A stretch of DNA of 64,000 nucleotides from Paraburkholderia caffeinitolerans (GTDB lineage Bacteria; Pseudomonadota; Gammaproteobacteria; Burkholderiales; Burkholderiaceae), in the NCBI RefSeq assembly GCF_902859945.1, contig NZ_CADIKL010000029.1, positions 1 through 64,000 on the forward strand, read 5' to 3'. The position numbers and the translations under genes are program-made. This document shows, one piece after another, positions 52,846 through 62,225 of this stretch. The notes beneath the pieces are model-generated. The model worked only from the letters and a program-made list of their open reading frames with translations, ran no database searches and was not told where the DNA came from. The first letter of the stretch is position 1. Each line of letters starts with the position of its first letter.

Positions 52846-53909
52846 ACGCACACACGTTCGACACGCCGTCGTGGTGGCATGAGGTCGAAGCCGCTCCCTA
52901 TGCGCACGACCTGTTTCAGTTGCTGCGCCGGCTCGACGCGCAGTCCGCGCCTCATCCGCGTCTCGGCCGGGCATGGTCACCCAGCGACGAGCCCGTGCGC
53001 ATCGGCCAGCAGCCGTCGCTTGCATTTGCCCCGGCCTCGGTGGCGAGCGCACATGCAAACGACGAGCAGTTGCCCCGATTGTCGATTCACGGTTTTGGGC
53101 TGTTTGGGCCAAACGGCCCCTTGCCGCTCCATTTGACGGAGTTCGCAAGAAATCGCTTGCGCAATCACGACGACCCCGTTCTGTGCGCATTTGCCGATTT
53201 GTTCCATCACCGGCTCGCGCTGCTGTTCTACCGCGCATGGGCCGACGCACAACCAACGGTAAGCGCCGACCGGGACGGCCATTCGTCCTTCGACCGCTAC
53301 GTCGCGTGCCTCGCGCACATCGGCCTCGCGTCGCTGCCTCACGGCCACACGCCGGGCCCACACGCGCTTTACGGCATGACCGGCCGATTGGTGCGCAAAT
53401 CACGCGACGCACACGGCTTGCAGCAGATGCTGGCCGCGTGGCTGGGCATGCCAGTGCATGTCGTCGAATGGGTACCGCAGTGGATCGCGCTCGAGCGTGG
53501 GGACCGCGTGACCTTGGGACCGGCGGCGGCCGGCGCGCGACTCGGCGGAGGGGCAATGATCGGCGCGGCTGTACGCGACGCGAGCAGCAAGTTCGAGATC
53601 CGCGTGGGTCGCTTGACGCTCGAGCAGTTTCGCGCGCTGCTGCCTGGAACAACCACGATGAAGGAACTGGCGGCATGGGTACGCGCCTATGTCGGCCGTG
53701 AATTCGCGTGGGATTTGCGGCTCGTGCTCGCGAACGAAGCCATCGTACCGATCAGTCTGGGCGATGCCACGCCGCTTGGGTGGGGCAGTTGGCTCGGCGC
53801 GAGAGAGCACGCAGCCGATACGGCGGACAGCGTGGCGCACAGCGACGAGTCGCACGCCGACGATTTCGTCTATTCGCCCGAGCACGCCCTTGCGGCCGGC
53901 GCAATATGA
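52842..53909 (+). CDS. tssG: T6SS baseplate protein TssG
   Basis: A 355-residue ImpH/VasB protein that completes the TssEFG(K) wedge. Characteristic features are FDTPSWWHEVEAAPYAHDLF, HGFGLFGPNGPLPLHLTEFA and the FADLFHHRLALLFYRAWADA helix. Length fits (about 340). Overlaps tssF by 4 nt. The 97 nt that follow are AT-rich with a short inverted repeat (GATTC/GAATC), and no -35/-10 could be assigned with confidence, so vgrG may have its own promoter there. Confidence 0.95.
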   Translation: MNAHTFDTPSWWHEVEAAPYAHDLFQLLRRLDAQSAPHPRLGRAWSPSDEPVRIGQQPSLAFAPASVASAHANDEQLPRLSIHGFGLFGPNGPLPLHLTEFARNRLRNHDDPVLCAFADLFHHRLALLFYRAWADAQPTVSADRDGHSSFDRYVACLAHIGLASLPHGHTPGPHALYGMTGRLVRKSRDAHGLQQMLAAWLGMPVHVVEWVPQWIALERGDRVTLGPAAAGARLGGGAMIGAAVRDASSKFEIRVGRLTLEQFRALLPGTTTMKELAAWVRAYVGREFAWDLRLVLANEAIVPISLGDATPLGWGSWLGAREHAADTADSVAHSDESHADDFVYSPEHALAAGAI

Positions 53910-54006
53910 GGCGACAAACCTCGACCGTCGGCTGGCGCTGTGATTTGATTCGTTATGCTTAACATGAATCGTTACACATTAAACATTAAAAATTACACAC
54001 GCTAAC

Positions 54007-55950
54007 ATGACACGCATCGTTACTGCGAACCTTCCGACCGGCTTCGAAACACTGAGTTTCCTTTCGCTAACAGGCGCTGAAAGGCTCTCGACCCTCTACA
54101 CCTTCGACGTGGAAATGGCCAGCGCCAGCGCTTCCCTCGATCTCAACGCGCTGACCGGCAAGCCGCTCAATCTCACCGTCACCACGCCCGGCGGCCCGCC
54201 GCGCTATCTCGGCGGACACATCGTGCGCTGCGAATTCGCCGGCCGCGAAACCGACACGTCGCGCAGTTACGTCTACTCCCTCACGCTGCGCCCGTGGCTC
54301 TGGTATCTCACCCGGACCGTCGACTCGCGCATCTTCCAGAACCTCAGCGCGCCCGACATCGTGCGCCAGGTCCTCCAGCCCTATGGCTTCACCGTGGAGA
54401 CGCGCCTCGCCGCCCACTATCGTACCTGGGACTACTGCGTACAGTACCAGGAGAGCGACTTCGCCTTCGTCAGCCGCATGATGGAGCGCGAGGGCATCTA
54501 CTACTACTTCCGTCACGAAGCCGACCAACAGGTGCTCGTGCTGATCGACGACATCGCTTCGCATGATCCGCTCGCGCTCTACCCCACACTGCCCTGGCTC
54601 GCGCCCGACCGCCTCGTGCGCGCTGGCGAAGTCGGCGTCGAGGACTGGCGCCCTGCTGTCGAGCTGCGCTCCGGCGTCTTCGCCGTCAACGACCACGACT
54701 TCCGCAAGCCGCGCGCCGATGTCTCGCAGCGCCGCGCCAACCCGCTCGGCAACGACCATGCCGGCTACGCGAAATACGACTGGCAAGCAGGTTACATCAA
54801 CGCCGACGAGGGTAAGCACTACGCCACGATCCGTCTCGAAGAAGAACAAGCCGGCCACGCCCAGAGCCGCGCCAGCACCCATGCGCTCACCATGGCGCCG
54901 GGCTACGTCGTCACGCTCGAAGGCTGCCCGCGCAGCGCCGACAACGTCGCGAACCTGATCGTCGCGGTCTCCTACCGGCTCCAGGAAGGCGGCTACGCGA
55001 GCGGCAGCAGCGAAGCGAGCTACGCCTTCGACTTCGTCGTGCAGCCCACCTCGCTACCCTGGCGCGCGCCAAGCGTTACCCCGGTGCCCAAAGCCACCGG
55101 CCCGCAAACTGCCGTCGTGGTCGGCCCGGCCGGAGAGACGATCTGGACCGACGAGTACGGCCGCGTGAAGCTCCAGTTCCGCTGGGACCGCTATGGGCAG
55201 AGCGACGAAAACAGTTCGTGCTGGGTACGCGTGTCGAGCGCCTGGGCCGGCAGCGAGTTCGGCGCTTTGCAGGTGCCGCGCATCGGTCAGGAGGTCATCG
55301 TCGATTTTCTGAACGGCGAACTCGATCGGCCCGTCGTCACGGGCCGCATCTACAACGCCGAGCAGATGCCGCCGTTCAGCTTGCCGGGTTCAGCCACGCA
55401 AAGCGGCATCGTCACGCGCACGCCGGGCGGCACCACGGCCAACGCGAACATGCTGCGCTTCGAGGACAAAGCCGGCGCCGAGCAGGTGATGCTGCATGCC
55501 GAGCGCGATCTCGACATGGCGGTCGAGAACAATTCCACGCAAACAGTTGGCGGAGACAAGACCACGATCATCAATGGGACCTCGACCACCGAGATCAACG
55601 GCAACTCGATCACGAAGATCAACGGCAACTCGGTGAACGAAACCCATGGAAACGCGCTCACGATGATCGCCGGGACCTCGTCGCAGCTCGTGCTCGGCAA
55701 CAACCTGATCGGCACGCTCGGATCCCAGGAACTGCTGAACACGAACCAGCTCATCGCGGCCATCCTCCAGGAGTTCGTGATCGGCCAGCAATTCACGGCC
55801 ATCGGATCGACGCTTGGCTCCGTGGGCGTGAGCGGTCAGAACATCGGCGTCCAGTTGGGCATGACCGGAGTACGGGTCAACAAAATCGGCACGGCAGTAG
55901 ACGCAATCGATACCTCGGTTACGCACGTCGGTTGTTCCGTGAAGTTCTGA
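54007..55950 (+). CDS. vgrG: T6SS spike protein VgrG (copy 1)
   Basis: A 647-residue spike protein. Residues about 1-370 resemble phage gp27 (base of the trimer); about 380-480 form the gp5 OB-fold with WTDEYGRVKLQFRWDRYGQ and CWVRVSSAWAG. The needle begins at about residue 511 with seven octapeptide repeats (TTIINGTS, TTEINGNS and so on), then a 78-residue tail ending CSVKF. No catalytic effector domain is attached, so toxins would ride separately. Residues about 85-260 are identical at the DNA level to copy 2. Confidence 0.96.
   Translation: MTRIVTANLPTGFETLSFLSLTGAERLSTLYTFDVEMASASASLDLNALTGKPLNLTVTTPGGPPRYLGGHIVRCEFAGRETDTSRSYVYSLTLRPWLWYLTRTVDSRIFQNLSAPDIVRQVLQPYGFTVETRLAAHYRTWDYCVQYQESDFAFVSRMMEREGIYYYFRHEADQQVLVLIDDIASHDPLALYPTLPWLAPDRLVRAGEVGVEDWRPAVELRSGVFAVNDHDFRKPRADVSQRRANPLGNDHAGYAKYDWQAGYINADEGKHYATIRLEEEQAGHAQSRASTHALTMAPGYVVTLEGCPRSADNVANLIVAVSYRLQEGGYASGSSEASYAFDFVVQPTSLPWRAPSVTPVPKATGPQTAVVVGPAGETIWTDEYGRVKLQFRWDRYGQSDENSSCWVRVSSAWAGSEFGALQVPRIGQEVIVDFLNGELDRPVVTGRIYNAEQMPPFSLPGSATQSGIVTRTPGGTTANANMLRFEDKAGAEQVMLHAERDLDMAVENNSTQTVGGDKTTIINGTSTTEINGNSITKINGNSVNETHGNALTMIAGTSSQLVLGNNLIGTLGSQELLNTNQLIAAILQEFVIGQQFTAIGSTLGSVGVSGQNIGVQLGMTGVRVNKIGTAVDAIDTSVTHVGCSVKF
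54259..54785 (+). repeat. 527-bp block identical to the second vgrG (copy at 56289-56815)
   Basis: Comparing the two vgrG genes line by line, every base from 54259 to 54785 matches 56289 to 56815, synonymous sites included, while sequence on both sides differs. Shorter identical stretches follow, for example the codons for GYVVTLEGCPRSADNVANLI. This is a sign of recent gene conversion or unequal crossing over. Confidence 0.95.
55537..55704 (+). repeat. Seven octapeptide repeats in the VgrG copy 1 needle
   Basis: The frame divides into seven 24-bp units coding octads of the form xxxINGxS (TQTVGGDK to SQLVLGNN), the pattern known from the T4 gp5 triple-stranded beta-helix. The units are not DNA-identical, so the repeat is old or under protein-level selection. 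Confidence 0.9.
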
Positions 55951-56039
55951 TTCTGCCTTGCGTTCATGAAATTCATCGAACCTGCAAGCGTTGGCGCTTT
56001 TCCTGAGTTTTTTTCCAAAACCATTACTGAGAGGCTGAC

Positions 56040-58076
56040 ATGACGCATAACGTTACCGCGACACTGCCCCCTGGCTTCGAGACGTTGAGCTTTCGCTCGC
56101 TAAAAGGCACCGAGAGACTCTCGACCCTCTACACCTTCGATGTGGAAATGGTCAGCCCCAGTGCCGCGCTCGATCTCAATACACTGACCGGCAAGCCACT
56201 CAACCTCGCCATCGCCACGCCCGGTGCACCACGCTATCTCGGCGGACACATCGTGCGCTGCGCATTCGCCGGCCGCGAAACCGACACCTCGCGCAGTTAC
56301 GTCTACTCCCTCACGCTGCGCCCGTGGCTCTGGTATCTCACCCGGACCGTCGACTCGCGCATCTTCCAGAACCTCAGCGCGCCCGACATCGTGCGCCAGG
56401 TCCTCCAGCCCTATGGCTTCACCGTGGAGACGCGCCTCGCCGCCCACTATCGTACCTGGGACTACTGCGTACAGTACCAGGAGAGCGACTTCGCCTTCGT
56501 CAGCCGCATGATGGAGCGCGAGGGCATCTACTACTACTTCCGTCACGAAGCCGACCAACAGGTGCTCGTGCTGATCGACGACATCGCTTCGCATGATCCG
56601 CTCGCGCTCTACCCCACACTGCCCTGGCTCGCGCCCGACCGCCTCGTGCGCGCTGGCGAAGTCGGCGTCGAGGACTGGCGCCCTGCTGTCGAGCTGCGCT
56701 CCGGCGTCTTCGCCGTCAACGACCACGACTTCCGCAAGCCGCGCGCCGATGTCTCGCAGCGCCGCGCCAACCCGCTCGGCAACGACCATGCCGGCTACGC
56801 GAAATACGACTGGCAGGCCGGCTATATCAACGCCGACGAGGGGCAACGCTACGCCACCGTCCGGCTCGAAGAGGAACAGGCAGGCCATGCGCAGAGCCGC
56901 GCAAGCACCCATGCGCGCACCATGGCGCCGGGCTACGTCGTCACGCTCGAAGGCTGCCCGCGCAGCGCCGACAACGTCGCGAACCTGATCGTCGCGGTCT
57001 CCTATCGGCTCCAGGAAGGCGGCTACGCGAGCGGCAGCAGCGAGGCGAGCTACGACTTCGACTTCGTTGTGCAGCCCACCTCACTACCCTGGCGCGCGCC
57101 AAGCGTTACCCCGGTGCCCAAAGCCACCGGCCCGCAAACTGCCGTCGTGGTCGGTCCGGCCGGAGAGACGATCTGGACCGACGAGTACGGCCGCGTGAAG
57201 CTCCAGTTCCGCTGGGACCGTTACGGTCAGAGCGATGAAAACAGTTCGTGCTGGGTGCGCGTGTCGAGCGCCTGGGCCGGCACCGAGTTCGGCGCGCTGC
57301 AGGTGCCGCGCATCGGTCAGGAAGTGGTCGTCGATTTTCTGAACGGCGAGCTCGATCGCCCGCTCGTCACGGGCCGTATCTACAACGCCGAGCAGATGCC
57401 GCCGTTCGCCCTGCCGGGCGCGGCCACACAAAGCGGCATCGTCACGCGCACGCCGGGCGGCACCACGGCCAACGCGAACATGCTGCGCTTCGAGGACAAG
57501 CCCGGCGCCGAGCAGGTGATGCTGCACGCCGAGCGCAATTTCGACGTGTGCGTCGAGAACGATGCCTCGCACAAAGTGGGCGCGAACCAGACCACCGTGA
57601 TCGACGGTGACTCGACGACGATCATCAACGGCAGTTCGTACACGACCATTGAGCAGGATTCGGTCACGACCATCAACGGCGATTCCTGCACCACCATCAA
57701 CGGCGACTCGTGCTCGACCATCAACGGCAACACAACCTCGCTGATCAACGGCAATTCGGGCGCCCTGCAAAACGGCAATGTGGCGGGGATGATCAACGGC
57801 ACGTCGACCCAGTTGGTCGTCGGCAACTCGCTGATCGGTTGCGTCGGTTCCCAGGAAATCATGGCCATCAACGGACTTCTCGCCCACATCGTCCTGGAAA
57901 TGGTCACCGGTGTGCAAGCTGTGGCCACCGGCCTCGCGGTCGCCGCAACGGGCACGGTCATCCAGACCACCGGCGCCGCAATGAGCCAGACTGCGTTTAG
58001 TCTCAGCAACACTCACATGGCCGTGGCCTCGACGGATACGTCGGTGACCCTCGTCGGCTGCTCCTGCACGTACTGA
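56040..58076 (+). CDS. vgrG: T6SS spike protein VgrG (copy 2)
   Basis: A 678-residue VgrG with the same domain order as copy 1 and much identical sequence between about residues 60 and 500. It differs in the first 60 residues, lacks one residue in the TPGAPRYLG stretch, and carries eleven needle octads against seven, then a 78-residue tail of equal length but different sequence (ending CSCTY). The needle is cysteine-containing (GDSC twice). No effector domain is fused. A 15-nt gap separates it from the DUF2169 gene, which it probably serves. Confidence 0.96.
   Translation: MTHNVTATLPPGFETLSFRSLKGTERLSTLYTFDVEMVSPSAALDLNTLTGKPLNLAIATPGAPRYLGGHIVRCAFAGRETDTSRSYVYSLTLRPWLWYLTRTVDSRIFQNLSAPDIVRQVLQPYGFTVETRLAAHYRTWDYCVQYQESDFAFVSRMMEREGIYYYFRHEADQQVLVLIDDIASHDPLALYPTLPWLAPDRLVRAGEVGVEDWRPAVELRSGVFAVNDHDFRKPRADVSQRRANPLGNDHAGYAKYDWQAGYINADEGQRYATVRLEEEQAGHAQSRASTHARTMAPGYVVTLEGCPRSADNVANLIVAVSYRLQEGGYASGSSEASYDFDFVVQPTSLPWRAPSVTPVPKATGPQTAVVVGPAGETIWTDEYGRVKLQFRWDRYGQSDENSSCWVRVSSAWAGTEFGALQVPRIGQEVVVDFLNGELDRPLVTGRIYNAEQMPPFALPGAATQSGIVTRTPGGTTANANMLRFEDKPGAEQVMLHAERNFDVCVENDASHKVGANQTTVIDGDSTTIINGSSYTTIEQDSVTTINGDSCTTINGDSCSTINGNTTSLINGNSGALQNGNVAGMINGTSTQLVVGNSLIGCVGSQEIMAINGLLAHIVLEMVTGVQAVATGLAVAATGTVIQTTGAAMSQTAFSLSNTHMAVASTDTSVTLVGCSCTY
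57567..57830 (+). repeat. Eleven octapeptide repeats in the VgrG copy 2 needle
   Basis: Eleven in-frame 24-bp units code octads such as VTTINGDS, CTTINGDS and TSLINGNS. Several neighbouring units are nearly identical (VTTINGDS/CTTINGDS), which suggests expansion by unit duplication. Needle length is four octads more than copy 1. Confidence 0.9.
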
Positions 58077-58091
58077 CGCACAGGTGCCTCC

Positions 58092-60476
58092 ATGAAAATC
58101 ATCAAGCCCATGGCCGCCGGCATCGTGACACGCATTTACCGGCTCGACGGCATTGAGCGGCTCGGCGTGGCCATGCCGGTCATGACGACGCTCGAAGAGA
58201 CCCCCTGCATCATGGGCGAGCAGGAATTGATGCGACTCGCGCCCGAGGTGCTGCGCACCGCCATGCTCGACGCGGGGTACGCCAAGCCGCATGCGGAATT
58301 CCTTGTTGCCGCGAACGCCTTCGCTACGCATTGCGATGCGCAGCGCACGAGCCGCGTCGGCGTCGAGTTCGGCGGCTGCGCGAAGCATCTGGCCGTCGCC
58401 TTTCCCGAAACGCTCGACGAAGCGAGCATTGCGCTCGACGAGTTCATGCCGCTCGCGATCGACACGCCCGAGCGACGCGCGCTGTACGGCGAATGGGACC
58501 AGGCGAGCGCCGCCGCCGATCCGTTCGGTTTTCCCCCGGCATTCGAACGTGCATGGTTCAACGTGGCGCCCCCCGATCAGCAGCGCCACGATCTGCAAGC
58601 CTGGCCTGACGCGGTGCCGTGGCGCATCGCCGGCATGCATCCGATTCACGCCCGGCAGCAGGGTACCTTGCTGCCATTGCGCGGCCGATGCTTCGTGATA
58701 CGGCAAGGTGCGGCGTGCCTCGAACCGGTGCCGATGCGCCTGTCTACAGTCTGGTTCATGCCCGACCGGGAACGCGCCATCCTCGTCTTCCACGGTGAAA
58801 CCCCCGTCGAGCAATTCGATGCGAACGACATCGAAAGTCTGATGCTCGCCATTGAGACGCCGGACGAGCCACGCAGCATGGAGCACTACGCGCAGGTTCA
58901 TGCGAAGCGCACGCATGCGCAGGACGCGGCCCTGCACTCGCTGGTCGATGCGGACCTGATGCCTTCGAAGGTGAATTCCACGGCCTCGTTCCCCGATCCC
59001 ACGCCGTCCGGCCCGGCTTGGCAGAATTCCATGCAGCGTTACGGCGAGCGACTCATGCACGAAGCCCAGGCGCGTGCGCACGCAGCGCAGCCGACAACAC
59101 TCGCCGGCGCCGCCGCGCAGCCCTCCGTCAGCTTTGGCGCGCTCAACATGCCCAGCACCGCTCCCGCCCTGCCGCGCATGAGCGAACTCGCCGACTTCGT
59201 GGCGAAAAATCTGGCCATGGCCGACGAAGCGACGGCGCAGGCCCGCGCGAACGCAGTTGCGGCACGCACGCGCATGGCCGCGCAACCCGGCGTGCCGCAA
59301 GGCGCCGGCGCAGGACGCCGCGGGCCGCCCCAGATCAAGCGGCTGATGGATACCCTGCGCGCCACGCCGGCCGCCACGCCACTGTTGCAACCTGACCTCG
59401 AGGGCAAGCTGCTTGCCATGTACCGTCAGTCGGCTCAGCACCAGGATGCCGCTTTTACCGCTTCGCCAGAAGCTTCGCAGTCCGCAAGGATACGCTTGCG
59501 GGAGAAGCTGGTGCGCGGCGAATCGCTGGCCGGCGAGGATTTGACAGGCATCGATCTGAGCGGACTCGATCTGCGCGGCGCGGACCTGAGCAATGCACTC
59601 ATGGAAAGCGCCAACCTGAGCGGCACCGACCTGAGTGAAGCCACGCTCGCGGGCGCGGTACTCGTGCGCGCCACCCTGCATCGCACGCAGCTCACGGGCG
59701 CGAACCTCAGCGAGGCCAACCTGTCGCTCGCCAACTGCGAAGAAACCTCGTTCAAAGGCACAACACTCGACCGCGCGACGTGCGAAAAAGCGATCTTTCG
59801 CCGCTGCGACTTCAGTGCCGCGCATCTGGAGCGAACCGCTCTACGCGAGTGCGAATGGGAAGCACCGCGCTTCGCCGGGGCGGCGCTCAACGATCTCGTG
59901 ATTGCTGAACAAACATTCTCGGGCGCCGACTTCAGCGGAACGACGATCCGCAAGATGTCGTTCGTCCAATGCACGCTGCAGGAAACGTCGTTCGACAACG
60001 CGAATATCGAGGGATTCGGTTTTCTGAGCACCCGCGCGAGCCAGTTGCGCTTCGACGGCGCAATGATCCGCAAGGCGTGCTTCATCAAGGACACCCGGCT
60101 CGACGCCACGCGCTTCGCCGGTGCAGCGCTCACGGAAGTCAACTTCCGCTCAACCACGGCACCGGGCCTGTACCTCGCAGGCGCACGAACCGCACAATGC
60201 GACTTCTCCGACGCCATGCTCACGGGCGCGAACCTGCGCGGTGCGCACCTGCGCGACGCCATGATGATCCGCACCGACCTCACAGATGCCGATCTGTCGA
60301 ACAGCGACCTGATCGGCGCGTTCATGCGCGGTGCGAACCTCACACGCGCGAAGCTCGCCGGGGCGAACCTGTTTCGCGCGCTGCTCGCCGAGGCGCGGCT
60401 CGATGATCTCGCCGGACTCGACGCTGCCTACACAGTTCAGACTACGTGGGTCCCACGCGCGAGGGCAGCGGCATGA
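58092..60476 (+). CDS. DUF2169 and pentapeptide-repeat protein (T6SS accessory)
   Basis: A 794-residue two-part protein. Residues about 1-330 match DUF2169, a domain found mainly in T6SS clusters and associated with VgrG; it includes VEFGGCAKHLAVAFPETLDE and RALYGEWDQASAAADPFGFP. A linker (about 330-480) is rich in Ala, Pro and Gln. Residues about 480-780 are pentapeptide repeats, for example TGIDLSGLDLRGADLSNALM, forming a right-handed quadrilateral helix. It has no signal peptide. Likely role: adaptor or carrier that mounts cargo on the VgrG/PAAR spike (inference). It overlaps the next gene by 4 nt. Confidence 0.88.
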   Translation: MKIIKPMAAGIVTRIYRLDGIERLGVAMPVMTTLEETPCIMGEQELMRLAPEVLRTAMLDAGYAKPHAEFLVAANAFATHCDAQRTSRVGVEFGGCAKHLAVAFPETLDEASIALDEFMPLAIDTPERRALYGEWDQASAAADPFGFPPAFERAWFNVAPPDQQRHDLQAWPDAVPWRIAGMHPIHARQQGTLLPLRGRCFVIRQGAACLEPVPMRLSTVWFMPDRERAILVFHGETPVEQFDANDIESLMLAIETPDEPRSMEHYAQVHAKRTHAQDAALHSLVDADLMPSKVNSTASFPDPTPSGPAWQNSMQRYGERLMHEAQARAHAAQPTTLAGAAAQPSVSFGALNMPSTAPALPRMSELADFVAKNLAMADEATAQARANAVAARTRMAAQPGVPQGAGAGRRGPPQIKRLMDTLRATPAATPLLQPDLEGKLLAMYRQSAQHQDAAFTASPEASQSARIRLREKLVRGESLAGEDLTGIDLSGLDLRGADLSNALMESANLSGTDLSEATLAGAVLVRATLHRTQLTGANLSEANLSLANCEETSFKGTTLDRATCEKAIFRRCDFSAAHLERTALRECEWEAPRFAGAALNDLVIAEQTFSGADFSGTTIRKMSFVQCTLQETSFDNANIEGFGFLSTRASQLRFDGAMIRKACFIKDTRLDATRFAGAALTEVNFRSTTAPGLYLAGARTAQCDFSDAMLTGANLRGAHLRDAMMIRTDLTDADLSNSDLIGAFMRGANLTRAKLAGANLFRALLAEARLDDLAGLDAAYTVQTTWVPRARAAA

Positions 60477-61558
60477 TGTTCACACGTGACACCCTGCTCC
60501 AGCATGTGCGCGACGGCGCACCCGTGCGCGATGTCGAACTGCGAGGGCTCTCTCTCGATGATTGCGATCTTGCCGGCACGCGGTTCGAAGGCGTGACCTT
60601 CGTTGGTACGACATTCACACGCGCATCGCTGCGCGAATGCTTGTTCCAGCGTTGCGAACTGCGCGACGTCACGCTCGCGCACGCGGTCCTCAGCGGCAGT
60701 GTCTGGCTCGACTGCCGCTTAACTTCGGTGGACGCGTCGCACAGCACGCTCGCCAAGGTCCGGCTGCACGGCTCGAAGGCAAGCGACTGCGATTTCAGCT
60801 CGGCACGCGCACAAGAACTGGCCTGCATCGAAAGCACGCTCGAACGATGCCGATTCGACGCCGCCGAGGTGGACCGCGCCATGTTCGAACGCACCGAGCT
60901 GGCCGGCGTCTCGTTCGAGCAGGCACATATCGAGAAAACGGTGTTCCACAAGATCGACCTGCGCGATGTGGCCTTCACCGAGGCGCGACTGATCAAGACC
61001 GCATTCATCGGTTGCCAATTGGACGACCAGCGGCTTCACGACCTGAGGCTGGAAGCCTGCCAGTTCGCCCGATGCTCGCTGACGAACGCCGTCTTCGACC
61101 GCACATCGCTGCCCAACTGCAATTTTCAGGACACGGACCTCGCAGGCGCATCGTTCGTGGCCGTACACGCGCCGGGCGCGGTCTTCCATCAGGCGCGCCT
61201 GCCACAAGCCCGGTTCCGCCAGGCGCATCTGCCCAGCACGATGTGGATCGAGGCCTGCGCACAACACACGGACTTCAGCGGCGCATCGCTGGAGGCCGCG
61301 CAGTTTCAGCGTGCGGATGCAAGCCACGCCTCGTTCGAGGGCGCGTACCTCGTGCGCGCCGATTTTTCGGACGCCGTCCTCACGGACGCCAACATGCACG
61401 ATGCGCGCATCGACGGGTTGCGCTGCCAGGGCGCTGTCGACGCCCCCTGCGCGGGACATCCCGCCATCGCGCCCGACGACGCCGCGCAACTGGCCGCCGA
61501 ACGATGGTCGCGCGAGCGCGACGCGCACCTCGGCACCGACACCTACGGAGAATCATGA
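60473..61558 (+). CDS. Pentapeptide-repeat protein (T6SS accessory)
   Basis: A 361-residue protein made almost entirely of pentapeptide repeats from about residue 20 to 320, less regular than in the neighbour (DCDLAGTRFEGVTFVGTTF, then SFEGAYLVRADFSDAVLTDA). The last 45 residues are not repeats (ERWSRERDAHLGTDTYGES at the end). The ATG at 60473 overlaps the DUF2169 gene stop. Two pentapeptide proteins in a row is typical of DUF2169-type T6SS modules. Function unknown; a structural partner of the spike or a cargo scaffold is plausible. Confidence 0.85.
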   Translation: MMFTRDTLLQHVRDGAPVRDVELRGLSLDDCDLAGTRFEGVTFVGTTFTRASLRECLFQRCELRDVTLAHAVLSGSVWLDCRLTSVDASHSTLAKVRLHGSKASDCDFSSARAQELACIESTLERCRFDAAEVDRAMFERTELAGVSFEQAHIEKTVFHKIDLRDVAFTEARLIKTAFIGCQLDDQRLHDLRLEACQFARCSLTNAVFDRTSLPNCNFQDTDLAGASFVAVHAPGAVFHQARLPQARFRQAHLPSTMWIEACAQHTDFSGASLEAAQFQRADASHASFEGAYLVRADFSDAVLTDANMHDARIDGLRCQGAVDAPCAGHPAIAPDDAAQLAAERWSRERDAHLGTDTYGES

Positions 61559-62220
61559 TGAAGACGAACATCGCCGCACTCCCTGTGAACCGATCAGGCG
61601 CCGCCGGGCCACTTCCCGCCGGCACAGTCCTCGCACCGCTGACCGACGGCCTCTGGCTTGTCGCCACGCATCACGCAAGCGTGTCCTGCCGGCGCGCCTT
61701 CTCGTGCCTGATCGATCCGCAGCCCGGTGACCGCGTCGCGATCTGCGAGAGCGGCGGCGAAACCTTTGTGCTCGCCGTGCTCGAGCGCGCGATCGAGAAC
61801 TCTGTCACGCACCTGCGCGTGGAAGGCGATCTGCTACTCGAAGCGACGCACGATCTGCAAATGCGCGCGGGCCGCGAACTAAGCAGCTCAGCGCAGCAGA
61901 CACTGCGGCTCGACACGCAGGAGTTGCATGTGGGCACGCGAACAGCCCATCTAACCGGTGAGGATGTCGAAATGCATGCGGGTGAAGCGCGCTTGCATAC
62001 GGGGCTCATGCGCGTTGTCGCGAACGTGCTCGAAAGCGTGGCGAAGCGCATCACCCAGGTGAGCCGCACCACGTATCGCAGTGTCGAGACCGTCGATCAT
62101 CTGCGCGCCGCGCATGTCGATCATGCGGCTAGCGCGAGCATGCGCCTGCATGGCTCGACCATGGTCCTGACAGCAGAGCAGCTAACCAAGGTCGATGCCG
62201 AACAAATCCATCTGGGGTGA
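61558..62220 (+). CDS. DUF3540 protein (T6SS accessory)
   Basis: A 220-residue protein resembling DUF3540, found only next to DUF2169 and PAAR-like genes. Residues about 15-90 look like a small OB-like domain (APLTDGLWLVATHHASVSC, LIDPQPGDRVAICESGGETF); the rest is a beta-rich region of regular alternation (LLLEATHDLQMRAGRELSSS, LHVGTRTAHLTGEDVEMHAG) that could extend as a beta-helix like a VgrG needle. ATG at 61558 sits 7 nt after GGAG; 61555 also reads ATG. It is translationally coupled to both neighbours. Confidence 0.78.
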   Translation: MKTNIAALPVNRSGAAGPLPAGTVLAPLTDGLWLVATHHASVSCRRAFSCLIDPQPGDRVAICESGGETFVLAVLERAIENSVTHLRVEGDLLLEATHDLQMRAGRELSSSAQQTLRLDTQELHVGTRTAHLTGEDVEMHAGEARLHTGLMRVVANVLESVAKRITQVSRTTYRSVETVDHLRAAHVDHAASASMRLHGSTMVLTAEQLTKVDAEQIHLG

Positions 62221-62225
62221 ACAAT

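Noticed and set aside
54007..58076. Possible toxin fused to a VgrG
   Set aside because: Both proteins end in a short tail of equal length after the octad needle; no lipase, amidase, nuclease or peptidoglycan motif is present.
57084..59825. A 913-codon open frame on the minus strand across vgrG copy 2 and the DUF2169 gene
   Set aside because: It is a shadow of the real genes: high GC removes stops on the other strand, and the product is Arg/His/Ala-rich with no family features.
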